Shown: positions 1 through 4,562 of the stretch, piece after piece
Layout: every line of letters starts with the position of its first letter
Numbering within the stretch: the stretch's first letter is position 1
Assembly: GCA_030446945.1 (NCBI GenBank)
Contig: JAUJMI010000195.1
Coordinates: 1-6,965 of the forward strand
DNA length: 6,965 nt
DNA from: Longimicrobium sp.
GTDB taxonomy: Bacteria > Gemmatimonadota > Gemmatimonadetes > Longimicrobiales > Longimicrobiaceae
Reading direction: 5' to 3'
The notes under the pieces: model-generated
Told to the model about the DNA's origin: nothing
The model's database searches: none
Seen by the model: only the letters and a program-made list of their open reading frames with translations
Program-made: the position numbers and the translations under genes

Positions 1-36
1 GGAGCGGCAGCCAGAGGGCGCCGCCCCTCGCACTCC

Positions 37-265
37 ACCTCCTGAACGGAGCACCACGCGGTTCGTGCCTCCGCGCCGGATTCGGGCGCGGAGTGAAGGA
101 AGCGCTCCATGCCGCCGGCTGGCCGCGGGCCCATGTTCCTCGGTCCGTGCCCGTACGGACCGCGGCTCCGGGGCCGTTCGGTACGGGTGGCGTCGGTCGT
201 CTCCTTCACTCCGCGCCCCGCGAGCGCATGGATGCAGATGCGGTGCAGCGCTCCGTTCAGGAAGT
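37..265. repeat. Long interrupted inverted repeat (about 230 bp palindrome)
   Basis: Bases 84-100 are a perfect 17-bp reverse complement of 202-218. Bases 37-52 match the reverse complement of 250-265 at 15 of 16 positions. The spacers between inner and outer blocks are exactly 31 bases on both sides, and a hairpin (141-148 with 155-162) sits at the same centre, near base 151. The stretches between blocks still show partial matching, with many differences of the kind that keep G-U pairs in RNA. I see no coding gene in bases 1-325. The element could be a decayed miniature inverted-repeat element, an inverted duplication or a long folded RNA; the sequence alone does not decide. Confidence 0.7.
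69..93. repeat. Small hairpin competing with the long palindrome
   Basis: CTCCGCGCC at 69-77 is the exact reverse complement of 85-93, giving a 9-bp stem with a 7-base loop. Bases 85-93 also belong to the left inner arm of the long palindrome and can instead pair with 209-217, which repeats CTCCGCGCC. The two pairings exclude each other. Whether the region is transcribed is unknown. Confidence 0.5.
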
Positions 266-325
266 AAGCGCAGGTTAAAAAGCTTCTGAGGGAGCCGTCT
301 CGCCGGACCACTCCCGCATCGAAAC

Positions 326-353
326 GGGGGAGAGGCGCGCCGGCCTCTCCCCC
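326..353 (-). terminator. Terminator-like hairpin after the cupin gene
   Basis: GGGGGAGAGGC at 326-336 is perfectly complementary to 343-353, an 11-bp stem with a 6-base loop. It lies about 25 bases past the stop of the minus-strand cupin gene. On that strand the stem is followed by GTTTCG, only a weak T run. It is a plausible intrinsic terminator for that gene. Confidence 0.6.
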
Positions 354-378
354 AATCCGCGACCTCGGTGCGGCGATG

Positions 379-744
379 CTACCCGCGGCCGTAGCGGTCC
401 TCCAGGCGGATGAGGTCGTCGAGCTCGGGGGTGCTGACCTCGAGGATGACGGAGTCCTCCAGCGCCTCCACGCGGTGCACGTCGCCGGGCCGGACGGTGA
501 TGCACTGGCCCGGCTCCATTTCGAAGTCCGTGCCGTTGAAGTGGTACAGGAGGCGGCCGGACAGGAGGTACATCGTCTCCTGCTTGCGCTCGTGCTTCTG
601 CAGCGAGAGCGCGTGCCCGCGCGTGACCTCCAGGATCTTGCCGGCGTAGCGGTCCTCGTGGGCGTACCACACCTCGCGCCCCCACGGCTTGTCTACGATC
701 CTGGGCGCGACTACGGGAACGGCGGGATTCGCGGGCACGGTCAT
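379..744 (-). CDS. Single-domain cupin, phosphomannose isomerase type II C-domain-like
   Basis: This 121-aa protein is one small beta-barrel cupin. It resembles the C-terminal phosphomannose isomerase domain that in type II enzymes is fused to a GDP-mannose pyrophosphorylase, here standing alone. Residues 19-26 read KPWGREVW, typical of this group. Cupin motif 1 spans about residues 43-63 (G43, LSLQKH with H51, E56, G63) and motif 2 about 84-96 (PGDVH with H90). Q49, H51, E56 and H90 are the likely metal ligands. It probably acts on a sugar phosphate or nucleotide sugar in the cytoplasm, in mannose or polysaccharide metabolism, but many such cupins have no proven substrate. The ATG at 744 is chosen because similarity begins soon after it; there is no clear Shine-Dalgarno. 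It is divergent from a CpsB-like phosphatase gene, which fits a polysaccharide role. Confidence 0.87.
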   Translation of the reverse strand: MTVPANPAVPVVAPRIVDKPWGREVWYAHEDRYAGKILEVTRGHALSLQKHERKQETMYLLSGRLLYHFNGTDFEMEPGQCITVRPGDVHRVEALEDSVILEVSTPELDDLIRLEDRYGRG

Positions 745-828
745 TGGGCTCGATGGTTCGCCGCACGAGGGCGGGTTCGGATTGCGGCCCCGGAACCCGG
801 TGCCGCCAAAGCTCTTCGACGGCGGCGC

Positions 829-858
829 AATGTAACGCGGAGGCGCGACGTCCAACAA
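829..858 (-). promoter_or_regulatory. Possible promoter for the cupin gene
   Basis: On the minus strand TTGTTG (853-858) is followed after 18 bases by TACATT (829-834), which matches four of six positions of the sigma-70 -10 consensus. This would leave a leader of roughly 80 bases before the cupin ATG. The call rests on loose hexamers in GC-rich DNA. Confidence 0.25.
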
Positions 859-873
859 CCCCGCACGCGCGGC

Positions 874-903
874 TTGCAGAACCGCCCACCCGCGCGGTAC
901 CCT
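874..903 (+). promoter_or_regulatory. Possible promoter for the CpsB-like gene
   Basis: TTGCAG (874-879) and TACCCT (898-903) are separated by 18 bases, about 55 bases before the TTG start at 958. Each hexamer matches only three positions of the sigma-70 consensus, so this is a weak candidate. Confidence 0.2.
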
Positions 904-945
904 GCGCACGCGGACCGCGATCGCGCACGAGCAGCCCACGCCCCT

Positions 946-949
946 GGAG
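946..949 (+). promoter_or_regulatory. Shine-Dalgarno deciding the TTG start
   Basis: GGAG lies 8 bases before the TTG at 958. The frame is open far upstream, but no nearby ATG or GTG exists. Starting here gives MIDFHSHL, which matches the expected N-terminus of PHP-type phosphatases, so this ribosome binding site fixes the start. Confidence 0.7.
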
Positions 950-957
950 ACGCGTAC

Positions 958-1743
958 TTGATCGACTTCCACAGCCACCTCGTCCCCGGAGTGGACGACG
1001 GCGCGGCCGACGTGGAGCAGGCCCGCGCGGCCCTCGCGGAGCTGCGCGGGCAGGGGGTGCACACCGCCATCACCACGCCGCACCTGAGCGGCGCGCTGAC
1101 GAAGCACCCTGGGAAGCTGCGCGCCCGCTTGGACCGGGTGGAGGCGCAGTGGAAGGAGCTGCGCGACATCGCCGCCGGCCACGACCCCGGGCTGCGGCTG
1201 GAGCTCGGCGCAGAGGTGATGCTGGACACCGACACCCCGGACCTCTCCGACCCGCGCACCCGGCTGGCGGGGACCGCGTTCGCGCTGGTCGAGTTCCCGC
1301 GCATGCTGGTGCCCGTGAACGCGGAGCAGACCCTCTCATACCTCCTGGAGCGCGGGTGGACGCCGATCGTGGCGCATCCCGAGCGCTACCCGAACCTCCA
1401 CGAGGAGCTGCGCGACGCCGCGGAGTGGCGGCGCATGGGCGTCCGCCTGCAGGTGAACGCGGGGGCGCTGATGGGCCGCTTCGGAAGGGAGGCGCAGGGG
1501 CGCGCATGGCGGCTCCTGAGGCTCGGCTGGGCGGACTACCTGGCGAGCGACTACCACGCGCGCGGCCGGCTGGCGCTGGCGGGCGCGCGCGACCTGCTGC
1601 ACTCGCGCGGCGGCGAGGAGCAGGCCGCGCTCCTCCTGGAAACCAACGCAGCGCGCCTCCTGACGGGCGAGCCGCCGCTGGAAGTGCCGCCGCTGGAGGT
1701 GCCCCCGCCTCTCTGGAAGCGCATCCTGCGCCGGGGGGAGTAG
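958..1743 (+). CDS. CpsB/CapC-type PHP-domain tyrosine-protein phosphatase
   Basis: This 261-aa protein matches the metal-dependent PHP phosphatases of the CpsB/CapC/YwqE type. These remove phosphate from tyrosine kinases that control capsule and exopolysaccharide synthesis. Metal-site motifs appear in the expected order: H5 and H7 in DFHSH, GVDDGA at 11-16, TTPH with H42, GAE with E86, AHPERY with H140, and SDYH with D198 and H200. Length agrees with the family (about 250 aa). The start is TTG, preceded by GGAG. The C-terminus has a proline-rich tail (about 239-251) built on a short tandem repeat and ends in a basic stretch. Sixty-five bases with no clear terminator separate it from the next gene, so it may head a three-gene transcript. 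No tyrosine kinase or polysaccharide gene cluster is visible, so the substrate is unknown; histidinol-phosphatase-type PHP activity is a less likely alternative. Confidence 0.9.
   Translation: MIDFHSHLVPGVDDGAADVEQARAALAELRGQGVHTAITTPHLSGALTKHPGKLRARLDRVEAQWKELRDIAAGHDPGLRLELGAEVMLDTDTPDLSDPRTRLAGTAFALVEFPRMLVPVNAEQTLSYLLERGWTPIVAHPERYPNLHEELRDAAEWRRMGVRLQVNAGALMGRFGREAQGRAWRLLRLGWADYLASDYHARGRLALAGARDLLHSRGGEEQAALLLETNAARLLTGEPPLEVPPLEVPPPLWKRILRRGE
1672..1701 (+). repeat. 15-bp tandem repeat in the phosphatase tail
   Basis: Two adjacent 15-bp units (1672-1686 and 1687-1701) differ at one base and encode PPLEV twice. They lie in the C-terminal tail beyond the catalytic domain and probably arose by slippage. 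Confidence 0.85.
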
Positions 1744-1808
1744 ATCCGCGTGGGCGGTTCGGGCGTACTGCTGAAGGCCGGAGCCCTCCCCCATCCATCC
1801 GAATCCGT

Positions 1809-2120
1809 ATGCAGCCATCGACCCGCACACCCCTCCCGGGGTACTCGCTCCATCCGCCCGGCGAGGCGGATGCGCGCGCGGCGCTCCAGCGCGTCTTCGG
1901 CGCCGAGCGCGGCGCCGAGCGCTGGTCCGAGGCGTGCCGCGCCGCGGGCCTCGAAGTAGGCCGCGTGGAGTACGGCCCCCCGTTCGAGCGCGCCATCGCG
2001 GCGCTCTCCGCGCAGGGCGGCTCCACCGCGGTCGTCGCCCGCTCGATGGAGATCCGCCTGCGCACGTACACCCGCCTCGCCGCCAGCGGGGCGGCAACCG
2101 CCGCCGGAGCCTCGCGATGA
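1809..2120 (+). CDS. Hypothetical 103-aa protein coupled to the GAF gene
   Basis: I do not recognise this protein. Reasons to call it a gene: a strongly GC-biased third codon position, an open frame filling the space between its neighbours, and an ATGA overlap of its stop with the start of the GAF gene. The sequence is charged and mostly helix-forming, with a likely helix at about 19-46 (rich in Ala, Arg and Glu), a short region around EYGPPFERAI at 54-63, and a second helix ending in basic residues near 80-90. There is no signal peptide or membrane segment. An internal 12-bp tandem repeat encodes GAERGAER. No Shine-Dalgarno is obvious before the ATG, so it may be translated from the upstream mRNA or start weakly. 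The overlap suggests a joint function with the GAF protein, but none can be assigned. Confidence 0.65.
   Translation: MQPSTRTPLPGYSLHPPGEADARAALQRVFGAERGAERWSEACRAAGLEVGRVEYGPPFERAIAALSAQGGSTAVVARSMEIRLRTYTRLAASGAATAAGASR
1899..1922 (+). repeat. 12-bp perfect tandem repeat
   Basis: GGCGCCGAGCGC occurs twice in direct succession (1899-1910, 1911-1922) and encodes GAERGAER within the 103-aa hypothetical protein. It is a likely slippage duplication that keeps the frame. Confidence 0.85.
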
Positions 2121-2623
2121 CCGCATACGATCCGCTGTACGACGCCGCGCGGCTGCAGGAGATCGCGGACCTGGACCTCCTGTCGCCCGAGGTCGACCCG
2201 ATCCTGGCCGACGTGGCGGCGCAGGCCGCGGCGCGGCTGGAGCTTCCCGTCTCGCTGATCAGCGTGGTGCTGGACGAGGCGCTGCACGTGGCCGGCTCGC
2301 ACGGCATCGACGGGCTCTGGCTGTCCGAGACGCGCGGGCACCCGGTGGAGTGGTCGTTCTGCGCCACGTCGGTACGCACCCGCGACGCCTTCGTCGTGGA
2401 GAGCGCCGCCACGCATCCCGAGCACGCCGCCAATCCGCTCGTCACGCAGGACGGCGTGCGCTGCTACGCCGGCGTGCCGCTCATCTCGTCGCGCGGGTAC
2501 GTGCTGGGCAACCTGTGCGTCGTGGGCCTGGAGGAGCGGAGCTTCTCCCCCGCCGACGTGGAGGTCCTCCGCGACCTCGCCCGCGAAGCGGTCCGCCGCA
2601 TCGAGGCGCGCCGCGCGGCGTAG
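2117..2623 (+). CDS. Free-standing GAF-domain protein
   Basis: This 168-aa protein is essentially one GAF domain, a small-ligand or redox sensing fold usually fused to kinases or cyclases. The domain runs from about residue 22 to 163. It contains the beta segment VSLISVVLDE (45-54), the EWSFCATSV segment with C82, CYAGVPL at 116-122, and the GYVLGNLCVVG strands at 127-137. It then ends in an acidic and basic helix. Cysteines at 82, 116 and 134 could matter for redox or ligand sensing, but this is inference. No output domain is attached, so it probably signals through a partner, possibly the 103-aa protein encoded just upstream. The ATG overlaps the upstream stop in ATGA, indicating translational coupling. 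It is cytoplasmic, with no signal peptide. Confidence 0.87.
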   Translation: MTAYDPLYDAARLQEIADLDLLSPEVDPILADVAAQAAARLELPVSLISVVLDEALHVAGSHGIDGLWLSETRGHPVEWSFCATSVRTRDAFVVESAATHPEHAANPLVTQDGVRCYAGVPLISSRGYVLGNLCVVGLEERSFSPADVEVLRDLAREAVRRIEARRAA

Positions 2624-2639
2624 CGGACGGCAACCGCGC

Positions 2640-2688
2640 ATGCAGGAGAAGAGGCACGGCGAGCCATCTCTCCGTGCCTCTTCTGCAT
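2640..2688. terminator. Bidirectional terminator between convergent genes
   Basis: Bases 2640-2659 pair with 2672-2688 over 17 bp, with a 3-base bulge (GAG) in the left arm and a 12-base loop. The hairpin begins 17 bases after the GAF stop and lies 29 bases from the stop of the convergent outer-membrane gene, so it can serve both. No T run follows on either strand. Confidence 0.75.
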
Positions 2689-2716
2689 GTCTGCGTGGCA
2701 CCCGCCGTTCCGCGAA

Positions 2717-3289
2717 TCAGAAGAGGACGCCCACCGAGAGCCGCAGCGTCGGGATCACCAGCTCCGCTTCGCCGCTGGCGGCCGTGACGGGAAAGAGGCG
2801 CTTCCCGCCGCCGCCGTAGCCGTAGTAGAAGCGGCGGTCCACGCCCATCGTATGGCTCCGCGCCACCTCGAAGCCCACGCCGAGCGCGGTGAAGGTGTCC
2901 TCGCCGCCCGGCGCCACGTTCTCGCCGCGCACCCAGGTGGGTCCGAACGTCAGGCCGAACGAGACGCCGTTGAGGCCGTCGGCGGAGGGGTAGTAGCGCA
3001 CCTTGCCCTCCAGGGTGGCGTAGTTCAGCTCGCCCGTCTGGTGCGTCGCGCCCGACCCGAGCTCTTCGTAGCTGTAGCCGTCGGCCGAGAAGTAGCTCGA
3101 CCCCAGACCCAGCGACAGCGTCGGCGCCACCACGCGTTCGTAGTCACCCGCGTAGAAGCCGAAGAGGAAGTGGAAGGGGAGGAGCGAGAGCGACTGCGTC
3201 CTCTCCGCGGGAAAGGAGTCATCGATCTGCGCACGGGCCGGCGCGGCGCAGAGGAGCGCGGCAACGGCGGCGGTGAGGGCACGCTTCAT
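2717..3289 (-). CDS. Small outer-membrane beta-barrel protein
   Basis: This 190-aa protein begins with a signal peptide: MKR, a hydrophobic Ala/Leu core, and a cleavage site after ARA at residue 20. The mature part alternates polar and hydrophobic residues in short strands rich in Gly, Tyr and Phe, and ends in LRLSVGVLF. A terminal phenylalanine is the recognition signal for the outer-membrane assembly machinery. The middle section, with YERVVAP, LSLGLGSSYF and LEGKVRYYP, resembles small 8-strand barrels of the OmpW or DUF3575 type, which I suggest tentatively. The molecular role is unknown. The ATG at 3289 is chosen because it starts the signal peptide; the frame is open farther upstream but without a proper start. 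A GAGAT sequence about 8 bases upstream is a weak ribosome site. It converges on the GAF gene and shares its terminator. A two-tier hairpin sits in its leader. Confidence 0.85.
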   Translation of the reverse strand: MKRALTAAVAALLCAAPARAQIDDSFPAERTQSLSLLPFHFLFGFYAGDYERVVAPTLSLGLGSSYFSADGYSYEELGSGATHQTGELNYATLEGKVRYYPSADGLNGVSFGLTFGPTWVRGENVAPGGEDTFTALGVGFEVARSHTMGVDRRFYYGYGGGGKRLFPVTAASGEAELVIPTLRLSVGVLF

Positions 3290-3307
3290 CTGGGGATCTC
3301 GCGATTG

Positions 3308-3353
3308 CTTGGGAGGATCGTGGATGCGCCGTGCGCATCCGGACGCTCCCAAG
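3308..3353 (-). promoter_or_regulatory. Two-tier hairpin in the leader of the outer-membrane gene
   Basis: CTTGGGAG (3308-3315) pairs perfectly with CTCCCAAG (3346-3353). Nested inside, GGATGCGC (3322-3329) pairs perfectly with GCGCATCC (3333-3340) around a 3-base loop. The structure ends 18 bases before the ATG at 3289, just upstream of the ribosome site. If transcribed on the minus strand it would form a stable 5' leader element that could affect mRNA stability or translation. A terminator or a DNA-level protein site is an alternative. Confidence 0.6.
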
Positions 3354-3378
3354 TTGCCATCGGCGGGGCAAGCGCGCT

Positions 3379-3420
3379 GTACGTCGCGCTACGTAGCCCG
3401 GCGCCGCGCAGTACGTAGCC
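3379..3420 (-). promoter_or_regulatory. TACGT repeat cluster, possible operator
   Basis: TACGT begins at 3380, 3390 and 3412. The second copy is inside the perfect 10-bp palindrome GCTACGTAGC (3388-3397). On the minus strand GGCTACGTA occurs twice at a 22-bp interval. Spacings of 10 and 22 bp place the copies near the same face of the helix. The cluster is 90-130 bp upstream of the outer-membrane gene start, where a regulator could bind. Regulator unknown. Confidence 0.35.
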
Positions 3421-3669
3421 GCCCCGGCGGATGCCTCATCTCCTGCGCAGCAGCACCGCGTCCTTGTGGTTGTTGATGCCCCGCTCAGCGGTAGTTCAGC
3501 ACTTCAAAGTACCTCGACCACTCTCACGGGCTGTGTTCGTCTTCGGGCCTCGTAGCTCACTCCCAACGGCCCCCGGCCGCGAGCTGCGTTCATCCCACGC
3601 TCTGAGACGCTCCGCGGCGTCTGCAAGGCCGACTGCCGAGAACAGTCGCACCGGACGGAGCAAGCACCC

Positions 3670-3688
3670 TTGCACAGTTTCTGTGCAA
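3670..3688. repeat. Perfect 8-bp hairpin in the gene-free stretch
   Basis: TTGCACAG (3670-3677) and CTGTGCAA (3681-3688) are exact reverse complements around a TTT loop. It could be a small RNA hairpin or a dyad protein-binding site; no adjacent gene gives it a role. Confidence 0.5.
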
Positions 3689-4062
3689 ACGCCTGCACGA
3701 AATCGGTGATAGGTCGCACGCCCGGCAGCGCACCAGATGCGCACCGGCACCCTGGTATCCACCCCCGGCGGCCGTCGCCGGAGTGCCCGGGCCACGGGTG
3801 CACACGGTGGCCTGCGGCGGAGCCCGCCCCGCCGTCTGCCAGCATGTGGAGGCGTGGATTGGTCGATCGCGACGCCGGGTCGCGGGGGACGAGGGGAGGT
3901 GTCCGCCGCGCGCGAAGCACTGGCGCGGAAGTCCCGACAACCATGTCGCGCAAACGACTTAGCCGCCAGCGTGCACTCACGGCCGTAAGCGGAATCGGGG
4001 GACGCGGCCCCGCCGGGCAGCAAGCGAGCGGCGCCCGCCTCGGCCCGCGCGGAGTGCAGACG

Positions 4063-4077
4063 CGCAATGCCATTGCG
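4063..4077. repeat. 15-bp operator-like dyad
   Basis: CGCAATG and CATTGCG form a perfect dyad around a single central base. Dyads of this form can be sites for dimeric regulators, but there is no nearby start codon it could control, so the function is unsupported. Confidence 0.35.
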
Positions 4078-4278
4078 TCTCGATCCGCTGCACGACGCGG
4101 CGCGTGGGGAGACTGCTCCGGACGGCCCCGCCGAGGCAACGGGGCGGTCTCGATTCGCGCGGCACGGTTCCGGCACAGTTCACGGGCGGAGGCGCACCGA
4201 GAATGCCGACCGAGACCCCCGCCATCTCCTTGGGCGGGCACGGATGAGGACACCTCCGGTACGAGTTCGCTGGGTAGG

Positions 4279-4312
4279 AAGCCCCGTCGCCGCACACGCG
4301 GTGGCGGGGCTT
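4279..4312. terminator. 15-bp GC-rich hairpin, terminator-like
   Basis: Bases 4279-4293 pair with 4298-4312 over 15 positions (two as G-U) around an ACAC loop. The arms begin AAGCCCCG and end CGGGGCTT. A stem this strong suggests a transcription terminator, but no convincing gene ends directly beside it and no T run follows on either strand. Confidence 0.5.
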
Positions 4313-4396
4313 CGCATGTCGAGGGGTCAGTCGCACTGCAGGTGAACGTGCTCAGCGGACAGGTGACCGTCTTCCAGTTCCAACAGTAGCAAGGGT

Positions 4397-4421
4397 CCGC
4401 CCCCCCGGAAACTCGGGGCGG
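4397..4421. terminator. GC-rich hairpin
   Basis: CCGCCCC (4397-4403) pairs perfectly with GGGGCGG (4415-4421) around an 11-base loop. It sits 6 bases from the next, longer hairpin, and together they make a double barrier to transcription. Confidence 0.4.
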
Positions 4422-4427
4422 CGGGAA

Positions 4428-4466
4428 TAGTGGGTGAGGGCGCCCGATCGGCTCCCTCACCCACTA
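4428..4466 (-). terminator. Likely terminator of the KaiC-like/kinase operon
   Basis: TAGTGGGTGAGGG (4428-4440) is the exact reverse complement of 4454-4466, a 13-bp stem with a 13-base loop that itself contains CGATCG. It lies about 96 bases past the kinase stop on the minus strand. There is no T run, as with the other hairpins here. It could also act on plus-strand transcription. Confidence 0.6.
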
Positions 4467-4562
4467 GTTGCCGAAACGAAGGATGGGGAATGAGGGCGTG
4501 GCAGGCGTGCCCGCAGTCGCCCGCGCCGGAGTCCAGGGGCAAACACTCCGCCCGAGTCCCGG

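Larger units (their letters stand above)
3421..4278. other. Gene-free stretch of about 860 bp
   Basis: I find no supportable gene here. Long open frames exist on both strands, but their translations are rich in Arg, Pro, Ala and Ser, show no family motif, and overlap each other, as expected by chance in GC-rich DNA. No tRNA, rRNA, CRISPR array or transposase remnant is recognisable. The stretch contains only short dyads, such as those at 3670-3688 and 4063-4077. It may be decayed former coding DNA or hold an unrecognised RNA. Confidence 0.55.

Noticed and set aside
1..110. Minus-strand frame from an ATG at 110 running off the left edge
   Set aside because: No ribosome site and no recognisable product; its start falls in the arm of the palindrome. 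It cannot be judged without sequence to the left.
93..278. Short plus-strand frame at the left edge (GTG start, 61 aa)
   Set aside because: It consists almost wholly of the long inverted repeat, has no recognisable protein features and no ribosome site.
376..957. Upstream extension of the CpsB-like reading frame
   Set aside because: The extra residues lie antisense to the cupin gene and carry no family similarity, while the TTG at 958 has a good ribosome site and gives the expected N-terminus.
1070..2701. 543-codon minus-strand frame across the phosphatase and GAF genes
   Set aside because: It is antisense to three better supported genes and its translation is low-complexity Arg, Ala and Pro.
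3366..3371. TTGCCC on the minus strand as a -35 box for the outer-membrane gene
   Set aside because: No acceptable -10 hexamer lies 16-18 bases downstream.
3484..3520. GGTAGTTCAGC resembling a tRNA D-arm
   Set aside because: No matching acceptor stem, anticodon arm or T-arm follows at the required distances.
3670..4389. Long plus-strand frame (239 codons) in the gene-free stretch
   Set aside because: Rich in Arg, Pro and Ser with no domain pattern, crosses a strong hairpin and overlaps an equally long frame on the other strand.
3504..4460. Long minus-strand frame (318 codons) in the gene-free stretch
   Set aside because: It starts at a GTG inside a hairpin, has no family motif and a composition typical of chance frames in GC-rich DNA.
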